From Cymbidium sinense (lineage: Eukaryota; Streptophyta; Magnoliopsida; Asparagales; Orchidaceae), in contig CM038215.1 of assembly GCA_021442155.1 (NCBI GenBank), positions 277,562,413 through 277,626,412 of the forward strand: 64,000 nt of DNA, given 5' to 3'. The stretch's first letter is position 1; each line of letters begins with the position of its first letter. Both the position numbers and the translations under genes were made by a program. The notes under the pieces were generated by a model. That model did not search any database, had not been told where the DNA came from, and worked only from the letters and a program-made list of their open reading frames with translations. This document shows positions 48,395 to 60,150 of the stretch, piece after piece.

Positions 48395-49755
48395 TTAAGG
48401 TTCTTAAAGTTTTTAGCACTACCCAATCTACCCTTACCCTCGTCCCTTGTTCTTCTTATTTATAAAAATAATGTTCTATTTATAAATTTTGAGAGTTATA
48501 TTCAACGTAAATATGACAAAATTCTTAATTGTCCATTGAAAGGCTTGAAATGATTCTATTAATCATAAAATATTTTTTGAATATATAAATGCATTATTGA
48601 TGTTGATATTAAGGAATCATGGGATTGCTAGATTCATCCTATTAAAACACTCAATTTAACTATAAGAGTGCAAAATTAAAAAATTATTTTGTTCTTCAAT
48701 TTATATCACAAAGTCATTGATTATGATTCCGATTCTTAATTTGGGCTTGCTTGGAGTCGGATCAAATCACCAATGGTGTTGATGGGTTCATTGAATTGAG
48801 ATTTTTTTTGTGTTGACTATAAATTTGTTAAAATTAAAATTTGGATGATCTTTAATTTAATTCTAAAACTTTCGAAGTCAAGCGTTGCCTAAAGATTCAT
48901 AGCCAATCAAATGAAATTTTGAGTGGTATTGCGATAATAAATTGATCCAAGTTCTCCCAATTCAAATTTTTTAAGCTTTCAAATTAAGCCAAAATTAAGA
49001 GAGACCAATTTTATTTTAAATCGATTATAACATGTTCTTGAGTTTGTATAGATTATATCATGATACTTGTGTTGATATGCCATATAAAAATTGATTTCAC
49101 TAATTAGAAATTTTGCTGCAATTTTAGATCTCAAATTAAGCATCTAAATATTTGGAATAGAAGTTGATAGCTGATTATTATGAAATATAAATTTTTATTT
49201 TTAACAAACCTATAATCAATATAGATAGACTCAATGACTATCACTATTATAACAAATTTGATCATCGTTGTTCTAAAAAGCATTTCAACCACGAATTGAA
49301 TTACAGTTGCCAAGCATAGGCAAATAGCTTAGCTTCACACATGAGGAAATAACCTTGGAGATATGGTTAGTAACAATTTAGTTTAGCGACTTCGTTGGCA
49401 TGTTCTATGACAATTTTCTTGAATTGCTTGCTCTTAAAGGGTCAACTAACCTTAAATTTCAATTATATTATTTAATCAGGCCTCCATGATTTTAAGGGTA
49501 CAAAATTACTTATAATTTTAGTTGTGCTTTCTCACCTATGGCATAGCGACTAAAAATATTCCTTTCCAAATTGACAATCGATAGGCCTATATTAATTATT
49601 CAAAGTTCATATTTGAACAATAATATCATAATAATAATAATAATAATAAATAAATAAATAAATAAATTTATCTTATCTCTTGAATTAGAATATAAATAAA
49701 CCAAAAAACAGAATGATGAAAATAATAAAAGTCTTATCTTACAATAATTTTTTTA
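48395..49755. repeat. Repeat S, copy 2
   Basis: Close match to 29640-31010, including AAT and AAAT runs near 49628-49666. No coding recognised. Confidence 0.75.
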
Positions 49756-50139
49756 TGAGGGCCACATCTATTTTTTAGGTACAAAGGTCATCGACGAATA
49801 ATTAAGAATGAGAAAAAAATTAATCTCAAATTGACTCTCAAAATGAAAGAGGAGATTACATCCTCTTATTATAATTTAGGACTTGCTTAGCAATATTTTT
49901 TTCCAAGGTAATAGACTGTTTTCTTTTAAAATAGATTTAAAAATAAAACAAAATTGATAGAGAACCACCCGACGACATAAAAGATGAGAACTAGTGTATT
50001 TTTTAGTCATTTAACTTGCATAACACAAACCAAAAAAATTATATCTCTTTGTTGGCCTCCATGCGTGATACATCAGTTAAGTCGAGCTCAAAATCCAAAA
50101 TCGAGGGTCCTTTGATGTAACAACTCGTAAATCAGAGCT

Positions 50140-50490
50140 GAGATGTGCCAAACATCACCAAAATCAATCAAAACTATCTCCGATCGACGAACGGACTTAT
50201 CATTGCATTAAGAACATCAAAATTGGTCAGAATATAAATATTGCACAGTCTAATGATCAACCGATCAAGCGATCAATGTGCGCATATATCAGAGTTTGGA
50301 GGCTGCAACTACGTCCAAATGACCTTCGATCGATGAACGGACTTTGCCGTCAGGTTTAGAACATTGAAATTGGCTAGAATGTAAATATTGCACAATCTAA
50401 CGATCAACCGATCAAGCGATCGAGCTGTCAATGTGCCGACGCGCATATTGGAGTTAAGAAGCTGCGATGATGTCCAAACGACCTCTGTTC
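50140..50490. repeat. Tandem repeat, about 130-160 bp, copy 2
   Basis: Unit cores near 50180 and 50325 (cgatcgatgaacggacttt). One unit is shortened relative to copy 1 by loss of about 20 bases after gcgatc. A diverged third core (tccgatcgcaaaacagactg) lies at about 50650. Confidence 0.8.
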
Positions 50491-50702
50491 ATAAAATTGG
50501 TTATGTCGTTAGTTTTGAAATATCAAAATCTATCAAATGAGACAATTCACACTTAATTCTGACAAGTCTGGACGAATGTCGAGCAATCGGCGATGTGCAT
50601 TTTGAGTCTGAAATTGACTGATTTGACACCGACTTGAACCAAATAGCTTCCGATCGCAAAACAGACTGTGTCGTCACATCCGGGGCATCGGAATAACCTA
50701 AG

Positions 50703-50704
<2 letters not shown>

Positions 50705-50780
<76 letters not shown>
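50705..50780. repeat. (TA)n microsatellite
   Basis: Pure TA run; absent from duplication copy 1. Confidence 0.97.
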
Positions 50781-50787
<7 letters not shown>

Positions 50788-50854
50788 TTCATATTAACAT
50801 TAATTAAACAATTTTAATTTAAAATGCCTATTTATTCTTAATAATCCAAATCAG

Positions 50855-50862
50855 CTCTAAAA
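50855..50862. repeat. Target site duplication, left
   Basis: CTCTAAAA, identical to 54848-54855. With the next base (G against T) it would be an imperfect 9-bp duplication. Confidence 0.75.
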
Positions 50863-51050
50863 GGGTATTTATTTAAAAATGTAATTAGGCAATTAAGTAT
50901 CATTAAAAAAATTTAGAAATAGGTATAGTCGCCCACTAAGTGGGCAACTAGGTAGCCATGTCGATTCGACGTGGCGTAAAGTTGTCATGGTAATGTGAAG
51001 CTAAGTGGGCAACTGGCTTCATTAGCTGAAGCCAGTCGCCCACTTAGTGA
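50863..51050. repeat. Left terminal inverted repeat of PMD element
   Basis: Contains gtcgcccactaagtgggcaa (near 50929), a near-perfect palindrome, further ctaagtgggcaact and gcccacttagtgag copies, and a small hairpin ggcttcattagctgaagcc near 51012. Pairs with 54660-54847. Confidence 0.82.
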
Positions 51051-51059
51051 GTAACTAGC

Positions 51060-52237
51060 GTAAAGATAAAGAAATTGGGCCGATCGGCCCTATTCTTTCC
51101 TTCGTTCCGCCCCCGATGCCTCGATGCGAGCATCCCATGCCTTCCCACGAGCCGCCGACCAATTTTCCTCTTCCGAGCACGGTCCTCTTCGTCTCCAAGC
51201 TTCCCGACGGCCATCGGCATTGGTTCACCCGCCGGCATTGTTCCGTCTTCTCCTTCTATCTAAAAGCTGCTCGTTTTCTTCCCAACAGCCGCGCCCACGA
51301 TGTTTGACAATTTCCTCTCCATCTAGCGTTGAAGCCAACATTAGCATCCAACGATGATTCTGGATGATCCATTTCATTCGGGGAAGTTAACTGTGGTGGA
51401 TTCTACCATTTTTTGCGCACAATCCCGTCGTTCTTCGTCAACACATGATAAATCCCTATTTATTTTCATTTATAAATTAATAGAGTATGTGTGCTAGGGA
51501 TTAGAGTTTTATGGTTAGAATTTTGGTTGATTTGATATATGTTTGTGTTAGCATTGCGATTGGTGATAAGATGTGGAGTATAATATTATTTAGGTGTATG
51601 CGACATAATTTTGAAAGGTATGAGTTGGGTTTGAGTTGTTGCGGTTGGCTATAAGCTTAGAGCCCTATTAGTTGTAGTCATGTTAGATGTGTTTGTATAA
51701 TTTGATCGACTCATTTAAATTTGTTATGATTTATGCGGTTTGTTCTACAAGAATGTGTAGATAATTTGTTTCGCTTATCCTTCTTTACATGGAGGTGAAC
51801 CAAGATCGACAAGCACCAACCCAAGTTATGTGGAGGTCAAAATCATCCGCTTAAGATTCTACGATAGCACCTTACTGGAATTGAAACAAAGAATTATGAG
51901 AACCTTGCACATTGATTCAGAGGCCACACTACCTTACATGTCGTTATCCGGTGGGGCCTCATACTAGCAAGTACAAAAATACAATGGATGAAATTAGGTA
52001 GTAGTAGTAGAACTTGCGGTCAATGCAAGACATGGCCACTACACGCCATCGTTTCCATATAATGTTAATAGTAGAAGGTATGTCATGGATACTTTAGCAT
52101 AAAATGTATATGTTTAGTGCATGTTACTTATATTTTTCTTGTAGGTTGCGACTCTTATTTTTCCTTACTTTATGCTATTTTCCCTTTAATTATTTATAAC
52201 CTGCCTAACGACTGAATTTGTTTTCTTCAACAGTACG
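51060..52237 (+). other. Leader region of PMD element
   Basis: Bases 51090-51330 are GC-richer with frames open on both strands; the matching part of copy 1 is 31800-32030. It may be a 5' leader or captured sequence. Bases 51360-52237 are AT-rich leader or intron, with an acceptor (cttcaacag) at 52233. Confidence 0.5.
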
Positions 52238-54333
52238 ATGGATGGGAGCACCGCCACCGTTAGACGTCGTGTCGGGGCCATGCTAGAGGCCACCCACGCT
52301 TGGAGACCACACGAGGTCCACCCTAGCATAGCCTCCTTATGTGGACGACATAGAGCCGCTCACCTTGATACTGTAAGTAATATTTAATTTATGTTTCTAC
52401 GTTACACCTGCATAAATTTAATTTTGCTTAATGACTGATCGATCTTTTTTTTGCAGAGCACTATTCTAGAGGCTACTTCGCACTTGCTTATGCTGAAGGA
52501 GTGGCCCATCACTTGCAGAAGATTCATCAGTGGGCTAGAGACAGTAGGCCTATAGTGTGCTACCCAGCTTCGTTTCATCCGCCTAGATCACCATCTGCTT
52601 ACTGCCCTGGTTGAGAGATGGTCTCCACAGACCAACACCTTCCAACTAGCTGTTGGTGAGATGATCGGACGCTCCGTGATGTGCGATGATCCTGGGTTTA
52701 CATGTTGATGGGCCACCTGTTATTGACCCAATTGTGATTGGTGAGGGGAAGAGATGGGCTAGCTGGCCAGATTGCTGCAACGAGTTATTCGGCCGACATC
52801 CTATGCCGGACGTGATGTACCATGATCCGATCAGTCCACACATCAGGTCGACCTTCAGGATGGGCTAGGCACATGCAGAGACATGCATGCCACTGAGGTG
52901 TCTTAGGTGGTATTTTTATAGAGAGTCATACGCCAGCACCGAGGAGTTTTTCGTGCACATGCCTACATTCTATTTCTTATTGGGTGTTTCTACCGGATAC
53001 ATCGTTCGAGGTCCACATGCGATCTTCCACTTCTAGAGTACAGATTCATTCATTCATTACACCATAGGAGGAGCGCCGCCTACCTCTATAGAGAAATCTA
53101 TGAGTTGACTACCGTGGGGCTATGGTTGCCTACACCTACTATAGATATGGTCTTGGGAGCATATTCATGTGGGGAGGCCGACCTTACATGTGCCATATCC
53201 GATTGATCTTGATGGTCTCACATTGAGGTATATTTTACTTTCTACAGTTTCAAATTTCTAGCTTATATGTTTGTTTAAACTGTGTTGTATGTATAGGTGG
53301 AATGAGAGATATGTTCACCATATGCCAATAAAGAACATTGCATTATATAGAAATTAGTTGGATGGCTTGCTGCATACTCAGGTTGGACTTGCAGAGTACA
53401 TTTTGATTCAAATAGCTATAATGCATATTCTAATTTTATATATTTTTAATATGTACAGGTGATTTGGGAGTCATACACTGAGCATATCACGCTACATCTG
53501 TCAAATACATGCTCAGTAGGCTCTGATATATGATTAGCATGAGTCACTCTGATCACCTGGAAGAGGGTAGAGTGGCATTTATCTGATCGAGTACGTTCGG
53601 CTCATACCCAGAGTAGATGTGGCACCAGTTGACCATTATTTCAAAAGGGTCGATGGTCGAGGCAAAGCGGATGTTGACTGGGTTGATTACCACCAGGTGC
53701 ACATTGCCGCTTGGGAGAGGTGGAGGGATTACCTCGTCGAGGGCTTAGATGAAGATGAGGGCTGACTGGCGACTATCACCCGTTACCTGTGCTGGTTCAG
53801 ATTGTGGGCTTCTCTCTATTTACTGGCTGCCTCGATAGATCCTCCGACCACTTACTATCCCATAGCACCTGTAAGTGTATATGTAAGTGTTAACATAATT
53901 ATTCATTTGAATTCAATATGTTACTGTGCTAATTTCACACACTATTTTTCATGTACTCGTGACATTTTCCACCGCATTTAGGCCATGTGGATGAGCATGA
54001 GTTACAGGAGCCGTTGATAGTACAAAGTGCTATCTGAGACTTGAGATTACGTGTACATATCGGGGACACAAAGTATGGATCGGAGCCTACAAAGGATGTC
54101 CCACACCATGATTGGAGCACCGGGCCATCTACATATGCTGATCCAGGTCCTTCTACATACCAGCCTAGTATGAGTCACAATCACCTATCTTCCTGTCACA
54201 GGACTATCCGATGCAGAATTTTGAAGATATTGCATTGGAAGGTCACCATCAGCTGTGTGATCGTCCATCACATGAACCTGACCAGTACACACCTGGGAGT
54301 GGTGCGATTCCACACAAACGACAGAGGTGTTAG
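52238..54333 (+). pseudogene. Plant mobile domain (PMD) gene, copy 2
   Basis: Exons by homology and GT-AG sites: 52238-52372, 52457-53227, 53297-53381, 53459-53870, 53982-54333. Exon 1 opens MDGSTATVRRRVGAMLEAT. Exon 2 has LRFIRLDHHLLTALVERWSP and GLHVDGPPVIDPIVIGEGKR, the signature start of the plant mobile domain (PF10536, MAIN/MAIL-like), then the TEEFF and YLYREIYEL blocks. Exon 4 carries EWHLSDRV and WERWRDYLVEGL; exon 5 ends HKRQRC. Broken by TAG after VGL in exon 2, frameshifts around 52660-52690, and small deletions near 53000-53140. MAIN-type proteins act in nuclear gene and transposon silencing; this copy is unlikely to make protein. Confidence 0.87.
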
Positions 54334-54659
54334 ATGTTTAGGATAGTCTATTTGTGTGTATGTACTACATTTATTCTTATCTATTTTATTTTATTTCTGG
54401 ATCATCTATTTATGTAAATACTTGTACTCGCTTTTGGAATGAAAACTTGTAAATAATCTATTTTGTTTTTATCTATCAATTTGTATTTGTTCTTAGATAT
54501 TTTAGATCTACTTAAATGAAAAGTTGCGATCAGGGTCCCTATTTATACTTGATGATAAGGGCTTTAAACTGCAAAATGTAACACCTAAAACTAAAGCAAA
54601 AAACATAAGATCTCAAAGCCAATCCTTGATGTAAAAAAAAAATTTCATATGCGGCCCCA

Positions 54660-54847
54660 CTTAGTGAGGATTCAGCAGATCCCAGATCAGCTTCACTTAG
54701 TGGGCGCTTCACATTATCATGAATTTTACCACATCGACTCGAGAGTTTTAGTCGCCCACTTAGTTACTATACCTATTTGTAAATTTTTTTTAATTATACT
54801 TAATTGCTGACACGCTTTCTAATGATACTTATTTTAAAAAAAATGCC
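54660..54847. repeat. Right terminal inverted repeat of PMD element
   Basis: Reverse complement partner of 50863-51050, with ccccacttagtgagg, cacttagtgggcgc and gtcgcccacttagttac copies. Confidence 0.82.
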
Positions 54848-54855
54848 CTCTAAAA
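54848..54855. repeat. Target site duplication, right
   Basis: CTCTAAAA, matching 50855-50862. Confidence 0.75.
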
Positions 54856-55499
54856 TCCTGAACCGCTGCTCCACTCCTTGATCATTCATTTGGTTTCCCC
54901 TTCTCCACGCAAGACCCGCAAGCCTCTCATCTCTCGTTCATTTGGTTGAGGAACTGCAAACCACATGAACGATTTCTACCCCTTCCCTCTCTGCCCGTCC
55001 GTCCAAAAGCAAAGCCAAAATCGATCCCTTACTCTTCACTACTCTTCTCTCCAAACCCATCTGCATTCAAACCACAAGCCACGTAACTCTTCCCCAAAAC
55101 CAAGCTATAGCCGTGTGGGTTGCTAAGCGGGAAGAGTGAGACAGAGAGAGATGGCCTCGTCGGCAAACGTGATGGTTGCGATTCAAGGGAAGAAACTAAG
55201 CAGCACCGTTGACCTATAACATCCACTCCACTGGTACATCGCCAACCACTACTCTGAGTTGGAGGCGCAATCCCTTGAGCATGACTTCCAATCTGTTCGA
55301 CAAATGTGATCAAACATCGAGAATTCTCCATTTATCATTGAGCCACCGAGACCTTCTCCAATCATACTTTTGCTTTGGCCCATTTCCAAATCTCCTCCAA
55401 TCCTTCAAATATCAATTCACTCTCGTGGTTTGATGTGTTCCATCCTTCGAGGAAGGTCATATAATAGCCTTCATCTCGAGAAGGCTACTGTTCTTTTTA
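54856..55499. other. Mixed-composition DNA before xylulose kinase relic
   Basis: Short unrelated frames on both strands. ATGGCCTCGTCGGCAAACG at 55151 could be a start, but it reaches a stop within 24 codons and does not match the expected kinase N-terminus. Possibly the decayed upstream part of the pseudogene. Confidence 0.35.
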
Positions 55500-56160
55500 T
55501 CCACAGCAGAATCACCAATATGGATGGACAGCAGCACCACTTCTCAGTGTAGAGAAATAGAGAATTGTAGGAGGTGATTTAGAGTTGTCTAAACTTACTG
55601 GATTCTGTGCATATAAAAGATACACAAGACCCCAAATGCGAAAGTTTTACGAGACGAAAAATGATATATATGATGATGCTGAGAGAATCTCTCTTTTTAG
55701 TTCCTTTATGGCCTCTCTTCTTATTGGAGGATATGTTAGTATTGATGAGACTGATGTAGCAAGAATGAACTTGATGGACATTAAATAGTGTATCTGGTCT
55801 AAAATTGTTTTGGAGGCCACAACACCAGATTTAGAAGAAAGCTTGGGAAGTTGGCACCACCTCATTCACTTGATGGATTGATATCTCCTTATTTTATTGA
55901 GACGCTCCACTTCAAGAAGGACTTATTGGTTATTGGTCGAGATAGCCCAAATAGTTTGCGGTTTTACAATACATGTGGTGATCTAGCAATAAGCCTTGGA
56001 ACCAGGATGCCTTCTGAATAACCACCGAGCTAAAACCCAGCCTAGAAGGACATGTTTTTCCCAACCCTGTTGGCCCCCAATGCTATATGGTTATGCTAGT
56101 TTATAAAAATGGATACTTAAGTAAGAGGTTAGCGGGATCATAGAAAATTTCAACAATCGG
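55500..56160 (+). pseudogene. XK2: Xylulose kinase (FGGY family) pseudogene
   Basis: Relic of a plant cytosolic D-xylulose kinase, which phosphorylates D-xylulose to feed the pentose phosphate pathway. Read across frames: PIWMDSSTTSQCREIEN (55520-55572), LSKLTGFCAYKRYTRPQMRK, ERISLFSSFMASLLIGGYVS and ARMNLMDIK (to 55788), then WSKIVLEATTPDLEESLG, DSPNSL, GDLAISLGT, GHVFPNPV and YMVMLVYKNG, in the order of the functional enzyme. The N-terminal third and C-terminal third are missing. No intron interrupts the matched span, which would fit a processed copy; confirm against a functional gene. Stops at 55786 and 56020 and several frameshifts. It runs directly into a MULE remnant. Confidence 0.88.
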
Positions 56161-56164
56161 ATAC

Positions 56165-57170
56165 ACACTTGTGCATGTAGAATTTTGGTAGGTGGTCATC
56201 GGTGGACTTCTAAATTCATATGCTATTACATTCTACCGATCATTCATCATCAAATAGACTAGAAGCCTAGGGAAATAATAGGACAAATAGAAGTTAAATT
56301 TAATGTATGCAAGGAGGAAAGCTATAGGAACTATTTTTAGTAGTTGGGAGGAATCATAGCATTCACCATATAAGCTAATGAATGATATTTGTTATGCTAT
56401 GAGGAGTTCAATATATCAAATATAATATAATAGCACAAACTATTTTCAACGATTATTTTACAATCGACATATGCATGACATTAGAATGTGAAGCAAGAAG
56501 TATATGATTGGTTGATGCTTTGAGATATCACTAGGTGGACTTTGTTATAGGATACTAGAATTTGATATGGGTTAATGACACCTAACACAATAGAATGATT
56601 TAATGGAGTCCTTCATCAGCTAGAGGCCTACCCATATAAGCTTTGACTTGTTCAATTTATTACAACATTGTATTACTATTTCTTATTAATCGGTGTAGAA
56701 AAGCTGATTATGTCAAATGAGTCACCCATCACTTTGTGAATTAGATATACCTTGCAAAGATTTGAGAGTGAGGTGAGGAGGCTTCCTGTTCAAACTTGTA
56801 TTAACTTCCATAAGTATGAAGTATTTGACTTTTGCTATCGATCATTTCGTGTAGACCTACATCAGATAGGAGTTGTGCATGTACTTGTGGTAAACTGCAA
56901 GCATACCATATACCATGTGCACACATCATAGCTATATTATGTCTACAACATGTCGATCACCTCCCATATGTTTCATAGCATTACTCTGTAAAGGCCTTTA
57001 GGAACACATATACAGCTGAGTTTCACATCATTCCTGAACGATCTACATGTCCTGAATTTGATACCAGTTATGGAATCATTGAGCTTACAACACCAAATTT
57101 TAGACATAGGACTGGGAGGCCTTGATGTAAAAGGTTCACAAACATAATTGATGAATGGTAACATAAAGTA
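56165..57170 (+). pseudogene. MULE transposase remnant, second family
   Basis: Fragments in MULE order but unlike copies 1-3: GGHRWTSKFICYYILPII and EIIGQIEVKFNV (56200-56310), which match the segment before the catalytic core (family form HTCTSxxI ... EIIxxIxxxFNYxxSYRKAW). Then NTIE and FNGVLHQLEAYPYKL (about 56585-56640), VQFITTLYYYFLLIGVEKL, RSFRVDLHQIGVVHVLVVNC and IYHVHTS, the degraded SWIM finger (SYRVxL, CxCxxFQ, PCxHxxA). The DDE core between about 56320 and 56500 is lost. Many stops. Confidence 0.75.
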
Positions 57171-57640
57171 ATCGAATATGCAGCTTATGTCATAGTTTGG
57201 GATTGTTTAAATTACCCATTATCACTTTTAGTCTTTTAGTAACTTGATTGAGTTTTTAACTTAGTATTATGTTCACTTCTTACTTTAGATTAGATCTAAT
57301 CACTATGAAGAGAAGAAAGAGACTTTACTCTTTCATCCATAACCTAAGTTGATTTCCAAAGATAGATTACTATTGCTTTAAATTTCTAAATAGACCATTT
57401 ATAAATTTTATTTTAGCCTAAGTATAGATTAATCTTAATGAATCTTATCCAGACATGAAAGGCATCTTAAGACCCATGAAATTAAGCCACCATAACATGA
57501 GTAATACTCAAATACTTTCTTTCATTATCAATAACATTCACGTTCTTATTTTTTAGCTTATTCAATATTTAATTTAGTATATATATACATGCAATGTACA
57601 CATATTTTTACACACTTAATGAATGTTGGTGCATGAATTT
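57171..57640. other. AT-rich DNA without recognised features
   Basis: No frames or repeats to report. Confidence 0.4.
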
Positions 57641-57649
57641 AACAGAGAA

Positions 57650-58085
57650 AAGAGATTTCATCTCATATTTAAGCATATGCAAACATATATATGAAATTTA
57701 ATCAAGTATGTGTTATTGTTAAATCGGTGTGAGATTATTTAAAACCACTTTGGGGCTACTTAAAGTCTCAGATTCCTAATGTTCATGTTATATACTTGCC
57801 AATTCAAATACACATGAACATATACATAAACAAGAAATTAAATCATGAAAAGGGTTCTATATAAATATCTTTTACTTATGAAAAGCTTAATGGCAAATAG
57901 AGGATTTCACTTTATATTCTAATATATACATGCACATAAATTAAATTAAGCAAGTGCGTGCCATTGTTAAACCATGAAAGTGAGATTATCTAATACCTCC
58001 TTGGGGCTACTTAAAGCCTCGTATTCCCGTGATGTTCAGATAATATACTTGTCAATTCAAATACATGAATACATAAGTATAAATA
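57650..58085. repeat. Imperfect direct repeat, about 250-bp period, two units
   Basis: The first unit, with cactttggggctacttaaag (57749), recurs as tccttggggctacttaaagc near 57991, with matching flanks tatacttgccaattcaaata and tatacttgtcaattcaaata. Similarity extends upstream through gtgagatta. No coding. Confidence 0.8.
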
Positions 58086-59402
58086 TTGAATAAAATTATC
58101 AATTGGCATCTTTTTATTACAAGTAAATAAACATTTCATTTTCACATAATTAGTTATTTATAATAAGCATTGATTTAAAATTCATAATTAACAAATAGTT
58201 TCAAAATAGCATTTACTAATGATAATAGCCACACCATATGATAATATTTGTCTAATTCATGCAATTTAAATGCAATCATATTCTCTTAACTTTTAAACAT
58301 AAATACATTAAGCACATGACATGTACATTTATACTAATTGAAAGGAAGTAATTGAATACCATCACACAACATGCTTGATTTCATTAGAACCTAAGGACAA
58401 TCAAGTTAGATAAATATCTCTTAAATCTAATCAAAGTTTATTTAATGTTTAACTTTAATATTTAAGTTGTTGAAACTTAAATACAAGAAATAATAGTTAG
58501 TGTTCAACCCATATCCATGTTTGTTTGTTAATAAATTTAAACAAAATTTAAGTGGCTTTTATGAATTAATTAATTTTGGCCTATTAATAATTCATTTAAT
58601 TACCCTATAAAAAATCTCTTAATTTGATTAATTATTAAGCAAGAGCTCACAGATCATGATGATATGCTTGAAAAATAAAATTTGCAATATCCTAAGAATT
58701 CTAATGCAATTAAGCTCATGTTTAATAAATATAAATTAAGAAGATTAAGCTAATTACTTTTATAATGCCCCACACTAATGAAGAATCATAATTTTATTGA
58801 AAATCCTTATACTAACTAAGCACATAAGCCCTATGATTTTATAGATTTTGATTTAGTATTGCTTTGTACAAAGAGTTGCGAATTTGATTGATGTTTTGAA
58901 GCAACAGTTCAAAGAATAATTTAGTTTGTTATTTTAAAAAAGATTTACCCCTCAAAGTAATTCTCATTTTCCCCTCTTTTTTTATTCAAACTCTTCTACA
59001 TTCGTTTTCGCCCTCTTTTTTTTATTCGAACTCTTCTACTTTCATTTCCCTCTTATTGTTTTGAAAGCAACCCACTCACTACCTCTTTTAATTTCTATAA
59101 ATAAGGCCAAGAGGGAGTCTCCTATTCTATTCTATTTGTTTAAAGGGTTGGAGTTAGGATATTTGATAGGGAGCAGTTAAAAACTTTAGTGGGCTTTCAA
59201 CTCTGCTCCGATAAATTTTGTAAGTGATTTTCACACTTATTTTTTATTTTATTTTACTTTTATGTTTGTGATGTTATTTTTTTTTCCCCTTTTTGTTTGA
59301 CCCTTTAGCTTAAAATTAGCAAGTTTTCTTACTTAGCGTTCTCAAGTTAGCTCATTTTACACTCACATTTTTCCTAAGTCAAAAAATTTGGTAGAATTTT
59401 AG
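58086..59402. other. AT-rich DNA, then promoter-like segment
   Basis: AT-rich to about 58970. Then a direct repeat of ttattcNaactcttctac (58984 and 59024), and a TATA-like tctataaataagg near 59095. May be part of an LTR or of the MULE leader; no boundaries seen. Confidence 0.35.
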
Positions 59403-59772
59403 CAGCCTCCCGGTGTCATCCCTGTGTAGGGGCTGCATCGGGGGTATTTTGGCTTACTCAGTACGCCATCTTGAGCATATCAAGCGGTGTCTTGCGAGGT
59501 ACGACACCACAGCCGGGTTTTTCATCTCGTCGTGCCCTCTTGAGCACGACGAGGCCTTCAGACCTGAAAGAAGACATACAATGCAATATATATTCATCCC
59601 ACTTTTTTTTTTCTAAGTCTAGAAATTAGACAAAATTTCTGACAGCATTTCATCTAGGGGAGCGACATCTAACAGGTGTTGGCTTACTCTACACCCTCTT
59701 GATGAGTGAGTGCGGTCTTGTCACACCACGCTTGTTTTCATCTTGTCACTCTTGAGCACAAAGAGACCTTCA

Positions 59773-59775
<3 letters not shown>
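59403..59775. repeat. Two imperfect leader repeats, about 240 bp
   Basis: ttggcttactcagtacgcca (59448) and ttggcttactctacaccctc (59680) start comparable stretches that both continue to a caccac, tcatctNgtc, cttgagcac and ccttcaNac series. Confidence 0.72.

Positions 59776-59838
<63 letters not shown>
59776..59838. repeat. (TA)n microsatellite
   Basis: Pure TA run, shorter than the counterpart at 7759-7855. Confidence 0.97.
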
Positions 59839-59840
<2 letters not shown>

Positions 59841-59966
59841 ACATTCATAGAACACACATGTTCTGATGCATTTTTCGACACGCTGTAATACTCGACAAAG
59901 GAATGGGGTTCGGTATACAATTGGGAATGTAAATAAAGGAGCGTGACGTCGAAAACCAAAAGAAGA

Positions 59967-60150
59967 ATTCGCCTCTTGATGATGTTCTTCCCCGATTTGC
60001 GGTGAAGCGAAGGTTGGATAGGTTATGCAAGGAATGCGACGCCGGAAACCGAAGGAAGAATTCGCCTCTTGATGATGTTCTTCCTTTGCGGCAAAGTGAA
60101 AATGGGAAGGCTAAAGTGAGGAGTGCGATGCCGGAAATTGAAATAAGAAT
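59967..60150. repeat. Tandem repeat, about 90 bp unit, two copies
   Basis: gaattcgcctcttgatgatg at 59967 and 60058; counterpart of 7979-8290, which has more units. Several sites read CG here and CA in copy 2 (gcctc/acctc contexts). Confidence 0.87.

Larger units (their letters stand above)
46298..53572. repeat. Second large duplication, copy 2
   Basis: Counterpart of 27569-34303, beginning on the first base after the gap. It contains pieces copy 1 lacks, for example ttcttctttaaggagacggg near 46598 and about 550 bp near 50460-51060, and lacks small pieces copy 1 has. After 53572 the PMD element continues to its proper end, so copy 2 is the fuller version. Confidence 0.92.
50863..54847 (+). 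mobile_element. Complete PMD-coding MULE-like element (3985 bp)
   Basis: Left terminus gggtatttatttaaaaat; right terminus reversed gggcatttttttaaaata. Termini stay similar for about 190 bp, sharing caattaagtatcattaaaaa and aaataggtatag. Both are studded with cccacttagtg motifs. Flanked by CTCTAAAA on both sides. The only coding content recognised is a plant mobile domain gene, five exons by homology; no DDE transposase, so it would need one in trans. PMD genes are known to travel on plant Mutator-like and other elements. Copy 1 is at 31740-34303. Confidence 0.87.
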
